NCBI RefSeq assembly: GCF_001050375.1
Contig: NZ_KQ130491.1
Span: forward strand, 62,001-126,000
DNA: 64,000 nucleotides
Direction: 5' to 3'
Source: Catenovulum maritimum
GTDB lineage: Bacteria; Pseudomonadota; Gammaproteobacteria; Enterobacterales; Alteromonadaceae
This document shows, in pieces, positions 1 to 10,021 of this stretch (positions are counted from its first letter, which is position 1; each line of letters begins with the position of its first letter). The notes beneath the pieces were generated by a model. That model did not search any database, was not told the origin of the DNA, and was given only the letters and a program-made list of their open reading frames with translations. Both the position numbers and the translations under genes were made by a program.

Positions 1-926
1 GGTTGTTGGTTTTTGTCCAAGACCACTAAAGCATTTATTTTTTTGCTTTCCATTAACTGTAATGCTTCAGCTGCCAATAGGTTGGGCTCAATAGTGGTTG
101 CACCTTTCGTCATAACGGCTTTGATTTCGGTGTCATGAATATCAACTTTTTTTGTCAGTACTCGGCGTAAGTCACCATCAGTGAAAATGCCCACTAAAGT
201 ATTATTGTCATCAACGACACTAACGAAACCCATACCTTTATTTGATATTTCAATTAAGGTATCAGCAATGTTTGCTGTTTGTTGGATAATTGGTACCTTG
301 TCTCCCGCATGCATTAAGTCGGATACTTTTAGGAGTAATTTTCTACCTAAATTACCCAAAGGGTGTGACACTGCAAAATCTTGAGCGCTAAATTTTCTTG
401 CTTCTAATAATGACACCGCAATTGCATCCCCCATAACTAAGGCTGCGGTTGTGCTCGCTGTCGGAGCTAAGCCAAGTGGGCAAGCTTCTTTATCAACAGC
501 GACTTTAATATGGATATCACTATATTGAGCTATATTGGATTCTGGGTTGCTGGTGATAGAAATGAGCTTGGCACCGATGCGTTTTATAACTGGTACTATA
601 GTTAGTATTTCTGTACTTTCCCCAGAATTGGATAAGGTTAGAATGATATCCTGCTCGCTAATCATGCCTAAGTCGCCATGGCAAGCTTCAGCTGGATGCA
701 CAAAAAATGCCGGAGAACCAGTGCTGGCTAAAGTCGCAGCTATTTTTCTACCTATATGACCTGATTTTCCGATCCCGATAACAACTATTTTTCCAGTGCA
801 GTTTAATAATAACTGACAAGCTTGATTAAACGAGGCATCTAAACTCTCGTTTAATTTTTCTACGGCTTGAATCTCGGTCGCAAATACTTTTTTTGCGGAC
901 AGAGTAAAATCTACACTTTGTGTCAT
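1..926 (-). CDS. kdsD: Arabinose-5-phosphate isomerase KdsD, C-terminus cut by window edge
   Basis: Converts ribulose-5-phosphate to arabinose-5-phosphate, the first step of Kdo synthesis for lipopolysaccharide, in the cytoplasm. I translated this frame by hand; about 308 codons lie in the window and E. coli KdsD has 328, so only the end is missing. The N-terminal SIS domain shows GIGKSGHIGRK near residue 51 and the block HPAEACHGDLGM, followed by LTLSNSGES; the second half falls where the CBS pair sits in this family. The ATG (926-924) overlaps the yrbG stop by four bases (ATGA), so the two genes are translationally coupled. The order yrbG-kdsD divergent from mlaF matches E. coli. The identification is firm. 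Confidence 0.95.
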   Translation of the reverse strand, partial: MTQSVDFTLSAKKVFATEIQAVEKLNESLDASFNQACQLLLNCTGKIVVIGIGKSGHIGRKIAATLASTGSPAFFVHPAEACHGDLGMISEQDIILTLSNSGESTEILTIVPVIKRIGAKLISITSNPESNIAQYSDIHIKVAVDKEACPLGLAPTASTTAALVMGDAIAVSLLEARKFSAQDFAVSHPLGNLGRKLLLKVSDLMHAGDKVPIIQQTANIADTLIEISNKGMGFVSVVDDNNTLVGIFTDGDLRRVLTKKVDIHDTEIKAVMTKGATTIEPNLLAAEALQLMESKKINALVVLDKNQQ

Positions 927-1903
927 GCCGATGTAGCCATTCCAAATAATAAATACTGGTACGCGATAAAGCTAAATAATAAAACGCCGCCTTCTACCCG
1001 ATTAATGCTTCTTGGGCCTTTAATACCAATTGCCATTAAAATGAGTAAAACCGTCACACCTAGCATAATCCAGCTATCTCTTGTGACTGCTGATGGGTCG
1101 ATAGCGCCAGGTGCAATTAATGCTGGGATACATAAAACCGCTAAGGCATTGAATATATTTGAGCCAACTATGCTACCAAGTGCTAAATCATCTTCATTTT
1201 TCAGAATACCCGCGATTGATGCTGCTAATTCGGGTAAAGATGTACCAATCGCAATTATGGTTAAACCGATAATGAGATCACTTAAACCGAAAAATTTAGC
1301 AATTTCTACCGCTGAACCAACTAAAAATTCAGAGCTAATGAGTAATAATGCTAAACCGACTACCAACCACATAATTGCCTTAGAAGTCGCTACACCTTCG
1401 GGTACATCGTCTGAGACTTCTTCATCGAATAAATCTTTCTCACCCGATTTAGCTTTAGCGACTGAAGAAACCGTTAAATAGCCGATGGTTAACACAAATA
1501 AAACCAACAAAGCTATGCCTTCCCAGCGTTCAAAATTAAGGTCATATAAGAAAAATACTGCAACGGAGGAGGTTGCTAAAATGATAGGTAACTCTCTACG
1601 AATGGTCATTGAACCAACGAGCATAGGTTTTAATAATGCGGTAAAGCCTAAAACTAGGGTGATGTTTGTAATGTTTGAACCAATAACATTGCCAATCGCT
1701 GTGTCTATTTTGCCATCAATTGATGCAGTCGCTGCAACCATCATTTCAGGGGCTGAAGAACCCATAGCGACAATAGTTAAGCCGATTATTAAAGGGGACA
1801 ATCCCAGATTTCTAGCGAAAGCCGCTGCACCAAATACAAATTTGTCTGCGCTCCATACAAGGGTAGCTAAGCTGACAAGGAGAATCAGGAGTTGTTCTAA
1901 CAT
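923..1903 (-). CDS. yrbG: Calcium/sodium antiporter, YrbG family
   Basis: Inner-membrane exchanger of the CaCA superfamily, 326 residues with about ten hydrophobic segments. The two inverted alpha repeats that bind the ion are visible: GSSAPEM near residue 48 with GSNITN near 75, and GTSLPEL near 220 with GSNIFN near 248. A hydrophilic acidic loop (LFDEEVSDD) around residues 157-170 separates the halves, as is usual for the family. It is first in an operon with kdsD (four-base overlap). The ion carried in vivo is not established even for E. coli YrbG, so the substrate is inferred from the family. Confidence 0.92.
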   Translation of the reverse strand: MLEQLLILLVSLATLVWSADKFVFGAAAFARNLGLSPLIIGLTIVAMGSSAPEMMVAATASIDGKIDTAIGNVIGSNITNITLVLGFTALLKPMLVGSMTIRRELPIILATSSVAVFFLYDLNFERWEGIALLVLFVLTIGYLTVSSVAKAKSGEKDLFDEEVSDDVPEGVATSKAIMWLVVGLALLLISSEFLVGSAVEIAKFFGLSDLIIGLTIIAIGTSLPELAASIAGILKNEDDLALGSIVGSNIFNALAVLCIPALIAPGAIDPSAVTRDSWIMLGVTVLLILMAIGIKGPRSINRVEGGVLLFSFIAYQYLLFGMATSA

Positions 1904-2127
1904 GTTATCCCTATTACTGAAAATTATTATTGGGTTTGTCTGGTCATTATACTCAATCGACTTGAATATGCGAGTAAAGCGATAGTCTGTTTAAGCAATA
2001 ATTAGTTGTTTGCGTAGTGAATCAAAATTTTATTAATTTAAAGCTGCAAATTAGTGCACAAATTGAACTTTTCTTGTTTTCAATTGTAAATAGAGAAGTA
2101 AATTTGTCTTTTTCCGAGGATGGATTC

Positions 2128-2136
2128 TGATAGAAT
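2128..2136 (+). promoter_or_regulatory. Candidate extended -10 promoter for the mla operon
   Basis: TGATAGAAT matches an extended -10 (TG, one base, then TAGAAT) 42 bases before the mlaF start, in the 274-base gap between the divergent yrbG and mlaF genes. No good -35 is seen at the usual spacing, which is tolerated in extended -10 promoters. Not confirmed. Confidence 0.35.
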
Positions 2137-2177
2137 ATATTATTACTCGCTTTAGGGTAGCTTTTTAGGGAATTGTA

Positions 2178-2990
2178 ATGTCATCTGAAGCATTTATAAA
2201 AATAGAAAATGTGACTTTTTCGCGTTCAGGCCGAACTATTTATGAAAATCTCTCTCTAGATATTCCAAAAGGAAAAGTGGTCGCTATTATGGGGCCTAGT
2301 GGAATTGGGAAAACAACCTTATTAAGGTTGATTGCTGGTCAGTTAATGCCTGATGCCGGTGATGTTGTGTTTAATGGGCTTTCTATTCCTAAGCTAAAGA
2401 GAAGTCAGCTATACGAAGCAAGAAAAAAAATGAGCATGCTGTTTCAGAGCGGCGCGCTATTTACCGAAATGTCAGTGTTTGATAACGTCGCTTTTCCGAT
2501 TCGAGAACACTGTAAATTACCTGACGATATAATCGAAAGCATGGTATTAATGAAGCTTAATTCAGTCGGTCTAAGGGGCGCTGCTCATTTAATGCCGAGT
2601 GAATTGTCTGGCGGTATGGCGAGAAGAGCTGCGCTAGCTAGATCAATCGCTTTAGATCCAGAACTCATCATGTACGATGAACCTTTTGTTGGACAAGACC
2701 CTATTTCAATGGGGGTTTTACTTAGGTTGATTCGTAATTTAAATGATGCTCTTGGACTAACTTCAGTCATAGTTTCGCATGATTTAGCTGAAGTTATGAG
2801 TATTGCTGATTATGCCTATATTATTGCAAATAAAACGGTAATTGGTGCGGGAACGCCTGCTCAATTAGCTAAGGATGATTCACCCCTGGTACATCAATTT
2901 ATGTCAGGAGAAGCGGATGGGCCAGTTCCTTTTCATTTTCCTGCCGAAACCATTTCAGACTGTATGACTAAGGTATTTAAATCATGTTAG
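2178..2990 (+). CDS. mlaF: Phospholipid ABC transporter ATPase MlaF
   Basis: Cytoplasmic ATPase of the MlaFEDB inner-membrane complex, which moves phospholipids between inner and outer membranes and keeps the outer leaflet asymmetric. Walker [10 protein letters not shown] is at residues 39-47, the ABC signature LSGGM at 143-147 and the Walker B/DEP block (IMYDEP) at 164-169. At 270 residues it has the usual length. It opens the operon mlaF-E-D-C-B-ibaG-murA and its last seven bases overlap mlaE, so translation is coupled. The start is the ATG preceded by AGGGAATTGTA. Confidence 0.96.
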   Translation: MSSEAFIKIENVTFSRSGRTIYENLSLDIPKGKVVAIMGPSGIGKTTLLRLIAGQLMPDAGDVVFNGLSIPKLKRSQLYEARKKMSMLFQSGALFTEMSVFDNVAFPIREHCKLPDDIIESMVLMKLNSVGLRGAAHLMPSELSGGMARRAALARSIALDPELIMYDEPFVGQDPISMGVLLRLIRNLNDALGLTSVIVSHDLAEVMSIADYAYIIANKTVIGAGTPAQLAKDDSPLVHQFMSGEADGPVPFHFPAETISDCMTKVFKSC

Positions 2991-3763
2991 ACGCGCTTGC
3001 CCGTCTAGGGAAAAATGGAATTTCATTTATATCAACCGTTGGACGCGCCGGACTTATGTTGTTTAATGCGTTGTGGAGCATGCCCAATGTAAATAAAAAT
3101 GCACCACTATTAGTTAAGCAGTTATATGTTGTTGGTGTTTTGTCTGGAGCTATTATCCTTGTGAGCGGCTTGTTTATTGGGATGGTTTTAGCGCTCCAAG
3201 GTTATACTATTTTAGTTGGTTATGGCGCTGAAAATAGTTTAGGCCCTATGGTTGCGCTTTCTCTACTCAGAGAGTTAGGCCCTGTGGTAACTGCTTTGTT
3301 ATTTGCTGGTAGAGCTGGTTCAGCTCTAACGGCTGAAATTGGTTTAATGAAAGCAACAGAACAATTAACTAGCATGGAAATGATGGCTGTTGATCCGCTT
3401 AGAAGGGTTATTGCACCAAGGTTTTGGGCGGGTTTTATTAGTATGCCTATTCTTGCTTTTATTTTTAGTGCAGTCGGGATTTTTGGTGGATATTTAGTCG
3501 GCGTTGAATGGCTAGGTGTCGATAGTGGAAATTTCTGGAGCGTAATGCAGGCTTCAGTTGATTTTAATAAGGATATTATGAACGGATTTGTTAAAAGCGT
3601 TGTTTTTGCAATTGTGGTGACTTGGATTGCTATTTTTAGAGGTTACGATTGTGTCCCAACGTCAGAAGGTATTAGCCAAGCGACAACTCAAACTGTGGTT
3701 CACTCGTCGTTAGCTGTACTAGGTTTAGATTTTATTTTAACCGCATTAATGTTTGGAGAATAA
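2984..3763 (+). CDS. mlaE: Phospholipid transporter permease MlaE
   Basis: Inner-membrane permease of the MlaFEDB complex, 259 residues with five or six hydrophobic segments. Conserved MlaE features include [16 protein letters not shown] near residue 97, the stretch after it with [11 protein letters not shown], and [11 protein letters not shown] in the second half. The start ATG lies inside the end of mlaF, and mlaD follows six bases after the stop, so this is one operon. Identification is firm from sequence and context. Confidence 0.95.
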   Translation: MLDALARLGKNGISFISTVGRAGLMLFNALWSMPNVNKNAPLLVKQLYVVGVLSGAIILVSGLFIGMVLALQGYTILVGYGAENSLGPMVALSLLRELGPVVTALLFAGRAGSALTAEIGLMKATEQLTSMEMMAVDPLRRVIAPRFWAGFISMPILAFIFSAVGIFGGYLVGVEWLGVDSGNFWSVMQASVDFNKDIMNGFVKSVVFAIVVTWIAIFRGYDCVPTSEGISQATTQTVVHSSLAVLGLDFILTALMFGE

Positions 3764-3769
3764 TGCACA

Positions 3770-4240
3770 ATGAATAACCGAAAAATAGAAATTTTAGTCG
3801 GAGCTTTTATTGCAGTGGGAATTGCTGCAATTCTATTTTTAGCCTTAAAAGTTGCTAATAGTGGCTCAATGACAAGTGGTGAAACATACCAGCTATTGGC
3901 TAAGTTTGATAACATTGGTGGCTTAAAAGTTCGTTCTCCAGTTAAAGTGGGTGGTGTTGTTGTTGGCCGAGTCTCTGCAATTCAATTGCACCCTCAAGAG
4001 TATATTCCAGTCGTAACTATGGATATTTCAGTGGATTATCCTAATTTCCCAGATACCAGCACACTAAGTATTTTGACTGCGGGTTTATTGGGGGAGCAAT
4101 TTTTAGGATTAGAGCCTGGATTTATGATGGAAGGAATCGAAACCTTGGGTGATGGTGACTATATCCAAGATACAAAATCAGCATTGGTGCTTGAAGAGTT
4201 AATAGGCCAATTTTTATTTAGTCAAAGCGACGAAGATTAA
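3770..4240 (+). CDS. mlaD: MCE-domain lipid-binding protein MlaD
   Basis: Periplasmic lipid-channel subunit of the Mla complex, anchored in the inner membrane. A single membrane helix spans about residues 8-27, followed by one MCE domain from about 40 to 118 with the typical GGLKVRSPVKVGGVVVGRV block. At 156 residues it is slightly shorter than E. coli MlaD (183), with a reduced C-terminal tail. It forms a hexameric ring in E. coli; here this is inferred. It sits between mlaE and mlaC with short gaps. Confidence 0.95.
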   Translation: MNNRKIEILVGAFIAVGIAAILFLALKVANSGSMTSGETYQLLAKFDNIGGLKVRSPVKVGGVVVGRVSAIQLHPQEYIPVVTMDISVDYPNFPDTSTLSILTAGLLGEQFLGLEPGFMMEGIETLGDGDYIQDTKSALVLEELIGQFLFSQSDED

Positions 4241-4255
4241 GACAGGTTTCCCCTA

Positions 4256-4918
4256 ATGAAAAAAATACTAACCTCATTATTTGCATGTTTTGCATTACTT
4301 AGTTTCACATTTGGTGCGCAAGCTGACACAAATGCTCAGTTTAAGAATGATGACCCTTATGAGCTATTTAGGCTGGTTACCGAAAAAGCATTTCAACGTT
4401 TCAAGCAAGATTGGCCTAAAGTGGAGCAAGACCCTGAATTACTAAAAGTCATTATCAGAGAAGAGTTGTTACCCTATATAGATTACGAATATGCGTCATT
4501 TAAAGTATTAGGCAAGCACACGCGAGGCCCATCTAGAGATGAGTTAATGAAGTTTGTTGATGCATTTCGTGATTATATCGTAACTGTTTATGCTCAATTA
4601 TTTATTAATTACCGAAGTGAACAAACGATTATTGTTGAGCCATCAAATAGTAAAGAATTAGATAAAATAGTGGTCGTGAAAAGCAAAATAGTTGAACCTG
4701 GTCGACCAGATATTGCAGTTACTTTTAAGCTGATCAATCGTGGTAAAGGTTGGCAGGCATTTGATATGGAAGCTGAAGGCATTTCTGTATTAAGCACTAA
4801 ACGTAAAGAAATTGGCGATGCTATTTCTAGAATTGGCTTTAAAGCCGTTATTAACGACTTGATAGAGAAAGCCGATAAAAAATTAAACTTTAAATCAGAT
4901 GATAAGAATGTGTCATAA
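4256..4918 (+). CDS. mlaC: Periplasmic phospholipid shuttle MlaC
   Basis: Soluble periplasmic carrier that moves phospholipid between outer-membrane MlaA and the MlaFEDB complex. A signal peptide covers residues 1-23 (basic start, hydrophobic core, cleavage after AQA). The mature part has the family pattern, with an N-terminal DDPYELF region and a KVIVREEL-like KVIIREELLPYIDYEY block around residues 66-82. The length of 220 is typical (E. coli 211). The stop codon is immediately followed by the mlaB ATG. mlaA is not in this window. Confidence 0.94.
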   Translation: MKKILTSLFACFALLSFTFGAQADTNAQFKNDDPYELFRLVTEKAFQRFKQDWPKVEQDPELLKVIIREELLPYIDYEYASFKVLGKHTRGPSRDELMKFVDAFRDYIVTVYAQLFINYRSEQTIIVEPSNSKELDKIVVVKSKIVEPGRPDIAVTFKLINRGKGWQAFDMEAEGISVLSTKRKEIGDAISRIGFKAVINDLIEKADKKLNFKSDDKNVS

Positions 4919-5212
4919 ATGATTAAGTTAGAGGAAAAACAAAACAATCATCATTTTTGGCAGCTTAATGGTGAGTTAACTCGTTTTGATGATTTATCTA
5001 AATTTCCAGAGCTGCCTTGCCCTGACCAAGCGCAAGTAGATGTTTCTCTAGCCGATGTAACCAAAATTGATACGGCTGGATTAGCTTATTTATTAAAGTT
5101 GAAAATCACCTTAGCGGACAAAGGAATTTTAATTCGTTATTTTAATGGCTCGGATAGCTTTATAAACCTTGCTAAATTATGTGGCGTGGATGAATTATTA
5201 GGTATTAATTAA
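4919..5212 (+). CDS. mlaB: STAS-domain protein MlaB
   Basis: Small cytoplasmic STAS-domain subunit (97 residues) that binds MlaF and is needed for assembly and activity of the Mla transporter. The conserved STAS segment with a reactive-site threonine is visible as KIDTAGLAYLL around residues 49-59, where the D-T/S-x-G core lies. It begins on the base after the mlaC stop and ends three bases before ibaG, consistent with one transcript. The identification rests mainly on fold pattern and operon position. Confidence 0.9.
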   Translation: MIKLEEKQNNHHFWQLNGELTRFDDLSKFPELPCPDQAQVDVSLADVTKIDTAGLAYLLKLKITLADKGILIRYFNGSDSFINLAKLCGVDELLGIN

Positions 5213-5215
5213 ATT

Positions 5216-5470
5216 ATGAATTTAGATGAAATAAAGTCTCTATTAGCGGAAGCTATTGAGCACGAAGAGTTAACAGTTGAGCATGAAGACAACTATTACC
5301 TAGCAATCACAATCGTTTCGCCTTTGTTTGAAGGTTTACGCTCAGTTAAACGTCAACAAATGGTATACCAACCTCTAAATGCTATGATTGCTGATGGTAC
5401 AATCCATGCTGTAAAAATTAAGGCTTTTACCGCTGAAGAGTGGCGCATGCATAAAAAACTTAACTTTTAA
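5216..5470 (+). CDS. ibaG: BolA-family protein IbaG
   Basis: An 84-residue BolA-like protein. BolA proteins bind monothiol glutaredoxins and [2Fe-2S] clusters, and IbaG (YrbA) is linked to iron-sulfur handling and acid stress in E. coli. The family core VSPLFEGLRSVKRQQMVYQPL is present around residues 34-54. The E. coli order mlaB-ibaG-murA is kept. The role here is inferred from the family. Confidence 0.92.
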   Translation: MNLDEIKSLLAEAIEHEELTVEHEDNYYLAITIVSPLFEGLRSVKRQQMVYQPLNAMIADGTIHAVKIKAFTAEEWRMHKKLNF

Positions 5471-5478
5471 TCGATTAG

Positions 5479-6753
<1,275 letters not shown>

Positions 6754-6791
6754 CGCATAAGCTTGAAGTAAACAAAGTTGCAGAATTAGAT

Positions 6792-6816
6792 AAAAAGGCC
6801 GTTTAGGCCTTTTTTA
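6792..6816. terminator. Bidirectional terminator between murA and degS
   Basis: The stem AAAAAGGCC / GGCCTTTTT with a five-base loop has an A run on one side and a T run on the other. It can therefore end both murA (rightward) and degS (leftward), whose stop codon is 12 bases away. Confidence 0.85.
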
Positions 6817-6827
6817 ATACCTGAAAA

Positions 6828-7928
6828 TTAATTTGTGTGTAATAAAAATTGATTCGGTAATTCGAGAACTGTTACCGTCAGTGTCTTTCTTGCACCATTT
6901 CTAATAATAGTCACTGGCATTTTTACCCCAGGCTTGGTTTCAGCAATTAAATCGAGCGTTTTAGTCCGTCCACTGACCATTTCGCCATCAATCTCTATAA
7001 TGATGTCATTTATTTTAAATCCAGCTTGATCCGCAGGTCCGCCTGGTTCAACCATAGTGACGACGATAACAGGGGCAAGAGCACCATTTTTTGATTGAAT
7101 ATGTATTTCCTTACCTGAAATACCTAAATAACCTCGAACGACTCTACCGTCGGTCACTATTTTATTTAAAATGGTTAACGCGAGCTTAGCTGGAACCGCG
7201 AAGAAAATGCCTTGGGCTTGGTTATTCCTTCTTGCTGATGCATAGTTGAAAGAATTAATTCCAACTAAAAAACCATCGCTGTCGACTAGTGCTCCACCTG
7301 AATTGCCGTCATTAATTGCAGCGTCCATTTGGATAAAGTCAGCATAGTTTGAGCTTAAACCAGAACGTCCGGTCGCACTCACAATGCCTTGGGTTATAGT
7401 TTGACCTAGGTTGTATGGATTCCCAATCGCCAGTACTAAATCTCCAGCTTGTGAAGTTAAATTTGGATCGATTGGGGCGACAGGTAGATTTTCATTTTGT
7501 ACATATAAAACGGCTAAATCTGTATAGGGGTCACTTCCGATTAGCTGAGCTTCGAATTGCCGTCCATCTTGTAATGCGACTAGGATTTGCTCTGCATTTT
7601 TGACAACATGCTCAGCAGTTAAAATATAGCCATGAGAAGAGACAATTACACCCGAACCTAAAGTTCGAATTGCTCTTTTCCGATTATAAAACCTTTGGTC
7701 AATTTCAAAGCCTTGGGTATAGATGTTTACAACAGCAGGTGCAGCACGAGCGACTGCCTGAGCAAATGAAATCGGTTTTCTGTGTTTGATTTCATTGGCA
7801 AACATACTTTGCCACAGCTTGTTATTTTCCCTTATATCAGGAAACAAGCTGAACAAAATAACCACAATAATGAGCGTCATGGCTAAAGTATTAATAATAA
7901 ATTGCAAGTAACTAGCTGGTTTGCTCAT
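6828..7928 (-). CDS. degS: Site-1 serine endoprotease DegS (sigma-E pathway)
   Basis: Inner-membrane-anchored periplasmic protease that senses misfolded outer-membrane proteins and makes the first cut in RseA, releasing sigma E. A membrane anchor spans about residues 13-30. The trypsin-like domain shows the triad His107 (TAEHVV), Asp137 (TDLAV) and Ser210 (GNSGGA). One PDZ domain follows (about 262-350), with RGYLGI at its start. A single PDZ and an anchor instead of a cleaved signal separate it from the neighbouring DegQ. It lies downstream of degQ, as in E. coli, with a hairpin between. Confidence 0.94.
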   Translation of the reverse strand: MSKPASYLQFIINTLAMTLIIVVILFSLFPDIRENNKLWQSMFANEIKHRKPISFAQAVARAAPAVVNIYTQGFEIDQRFYNRKRAIRTLGSGVIVSSHGYILTAEHVVKNAEQILVALQDGRQFEAQLIGSDPYTDLAVLYVQNENLPVAPIDPNLTSQAGDLVLAIGNPYNLGQTITQGIVSATGRSGLSSNYADFIQMDAAINDGNSGGALVDSDGFLVGINSFNYASARRNNQAQGIFFAVPAKLALTILNKIVTDGRVVRGYLGISGKEIHIQSKNGALAPVIVVTMVEPGGPADQAGFKINDIIIEIDGEMVSGRTKTLDLIAETKPGVKMPVTIIRNGARKTLTVTVLELPNQFLLHTN

Positions 7929-7951
7929 AGTTATGTTTATTTTAGGTTAGA

Positions 7952-7986
7952 TAATACAAAACCAGCATAGCGCTGGTTTTGTATTA
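7952..7986 (-). terminator. Perfect 15-bp hairpin between degQ and degS
   Basis: TAATACAAAACCAGC pairs exactly with its complement around a five-base loop. Read leftward it follows the degQ stop and ends in a T-rich run (TTTTGTATTATC), so it probably terminates degQ or attenuates transcription into degS. Confidence 0.7.
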
Positions 7987-8012
7987 AGGGGTTAATATTG
8001 AGTGAGCTAAAC

Positions 8013-9380
8013 TTAACGTATAACTAAGTAAAGCTGGCTTCTGCCTCTAACAATATTCAAAGCAATGATATTGTCTTGGTTATCGTCAAATTTATCTCTC
8101 AGCTCAGCTAGGTTTGTCACTCTTTGGCGATTAACACCTATAATAACATCTCCCTCCTCTAAACCAATCGAAGTCGCAGGTGTTCTTGCATCTATTGATT
8201 TAACAATGACACCTTTTTGGTTATCTTGGGTTTCACCATTGGCTAATTTAGCACCTTGAAGTGCAGGGTGAATGTTTTCCGCAATCACATTCGCACCTTC
8301 AGATTCTCTAAGTTTGACTTTTATCGTCATCGACTCGCCATCACGGATAATACCTAACTTAACCGTATTACCTGCGCCTATAGTGCCAATTTTTGCTCTT
8401 AGCTCGTGGAAAGACGTTACTTTCTTATCGTTAATGCTAATGATAGCGTCACCTGGTTTTATCCCAGCTTCTTCTGCAGCTGTATCTTCGAATACCTGTC
8501 TAACAATCGCGCCTTGCGAAGTTGATAAGCCAAATGCCTTTGCTAATCCTGCATCTATATTGTCGCCAGAAATACCAAGTACACCACGCTTAATTTCACC
8601 AAATTCAACGATTTGGTCGACCAAGTTTTTCATCATATTGGAAGGAATAGCAAAACCAATACCGACGTTACCGCCTGCAGGGCCTAAAATAGCAGTGTTA
8701 ATACCGATTAACTCACCATTAAAATTAACTAAAGCACCACCTGAGTTACCACTGTTAATTGCCGCGTCTGTTTGAATAAAGTTTTCGTAATTTTCTATGC
8801 CTAATCCGCTGCGGCCTAATGCACTGATAATGCCTGAAGTTACTGTTTGGCCTATTGCAAATGGGTTACCAATCGCAATGGCAAAGTCTCCAACTCTCAA
8901 TTTATCCGAGTCAGCTAAAGGTAAAGCGGTTAGGTTATCTGCTTCTATTTGCAATAAAGCGATATCACTATCTGCATCTGAACCTAACTTTTTCGCTTCA
9001 AATTGACGACCATCTTTTAGCGTGATCATGATTTTATCTGTATCAGCTATTACATGGTGGTTGGTGACTATGTAGCCCTTATCTGCGTCAATGATGACAC
9101 CTGAACCAGCCGTTCTAAAAGGTTTTTCTTGGACATGCCCTTGACCACGTTGGCCAAAAAAGTGTCTGAATAGTTCAGGTACATTCTGTTGTTCTTTTTT
9201 CACTCCAGCAGCAGCTATATTAATAACGGCCGGTGTTGCCTTTTCTAGCATTGGCGCAAGTGTTGGCGTTGACTCTTTGTCACTATTACCAAACCAAGGT
9301 AAAGCTGCAAATGAATTAGCAGAGGCTAAAGTTAAGCATGCTGTTACAACAGATATTTTCGCAAGACGAGTTAGCTTCAC
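8013..9380 (-). CDS. degQ: Periplasmic serine endoprotease DegQ (HtrA family)
   Basis: HtrA-type protease and chaperone for damaged periplasmic proteins. A signal peptide covers roughly residues 1-26 (cleavage near SFA-A). The triad is His109 (TNHHVI), Asp139 (SDIALL) and Ser213 (GNSGGALV). Two PDZ domains follow, one from about 260 to 350 and one from about 365 to 455. The length of 455 matches DegQ and is shorter than DegP, which carries a longer LA loop. The LA-loop region here is short and glycine/glutamine-rich (residues 72-86). The tandem arrangement with degS also supports DegQ over DegP. Confidence 0.93.
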   Translation of the reverse strand: MKLTRLAKISVVTACLTLASANSFAALPWFGNSDKESTPTLAPMLEKATPAVINIAAAGVKKEQQNVPELFRHFFGQRGQGHVQEKPFRTAGSGVIIDADKGYIVTNHHVIADTDKIMITLKDGRQFEAKKLGSDADSDIALLQIEADNLTALPLADSDKLRVGDFAIAIGNPFAIGQTVTSGIISALGRSGLGIENYENFIQTDAAINSGNSGGALVNFNGELIGINTAILGPAGGNVGIGFAIPSNMMKNLVDQIVEFGEIKRGVLGISGDNIDAGLAKAFGLSTSQGAIVRQVFEDTAAEEAGIKPGDAIISINDKKVTSFHELRAKIGTIGAGNTVKLGIIRDGESMTIKVKLRESEGANVIAENIHPALQGAKLANGETQDNQKGVIVKSIDARTPATSIGLEEGDVIIGVNRQRVTNLAELRDKFDDNQDNIIALNIVRGRSQLYLVIR

Positions 9381-9476
9381 ATGAATCTCCTAAAATATAA
9401 GGCTAATAATTAGATATTTTAAATTGCTATCTAAATACCAAGTTAAAGACTTTGTATTTTAAAAAAAGTTCGTAAT

Positions 9477-9911
9477 TTATTTATTACTGGATTCAAATAA
9501 CCCCATTTTATCGGCTGAGTAATCTAATGGTTTTTCATCATTAATCGTTTTATGGGATTTAATTCTATCTTTATCTGATTCATTATTTTGTTGTAGTAAA
9601 TCAGAAACTTCAGCACTGAAATAAGGAATGTACTCTTTATGTTCTTTTTGAACTTCAGTCAATTTATTGAATTGTTGTTGAGACTCAGTCGCAGCTGCTT
9701 GAGCTTGCTGAGCAATGGATTGCATTGCGTTATTAACCGACTGCAAATATTGGTCAACATCTTGTTTAAAGTTTTGTTGGGCAGCTATGTGCTGTTCTAG
9801 TTGCTCCGTTAGCTGTTTGTTCTCACTATTTGAATTACCTAATACCTTGGTTAATCCAAAGCCAACGAGTGCGCCAACAACAAATATGCCTAAACCAATA
9901 ACCCATTCCAT
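9477..9911 (-). CDS. zapG: ZapG/YhcB-type inner-membrane division protein (DUF1043)
   Basis: A 144-residue protein with one N-terminal membrane helix (about residues 2-19, WVIGLGIFVVGALVGFG) followed by a glutamine-rich coiled-coil tail (about 28-95). This is the DUF1043 pattern. E. coli YhcB (ZapG) takes part in cell division and envelope growth and lies next to degQ and zapE, exactly as here. It is transcribed away from zapE. The function is from the family. Confidence 0.88.
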   Translation of the reverse strand: MEWVIGLGIFVVGALVGFGLTKVLGNSNSENKQLTEQLEQHIAAQQNFKQDVDQYLQSVNNAMQSIAQQAQAAATESQQQFNKLTEVQKEHKEYIPYFSAEVSDLLQQNNESDKDRIKSHKTINDEKPLDYSADKMGLFESSNK

Positions 9912-10021
9912 AAAACTACCTCTTATATTTATATTTTATCCACCAGTTTAAATTCATGGGGATAGTGTTTTTTACTAACCTTTGGTATCTTTTGTACATT
10001 AATTCTATAAATGTACCCTAG

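Noticed and set aside
867-1985. Long plus-strand open frames opposite yrbG
   Set aside because: They are antisense shadows of a clear CaCA antiporter gene, with no recognisable domain and no ribosome sites.
8272-8775. 167-codon plus-strand frame opposite degQ
   Set aside because: Lies fully within degQ on the other strand; composition follows the complementary codons of a conserved protease.
6828-9380. degS and degQ as a recent tandem duplication
   Set aside because: The pairing is ancestral and normal in gammaproteobacteria; anchor and PDZ numbers differ as expected.
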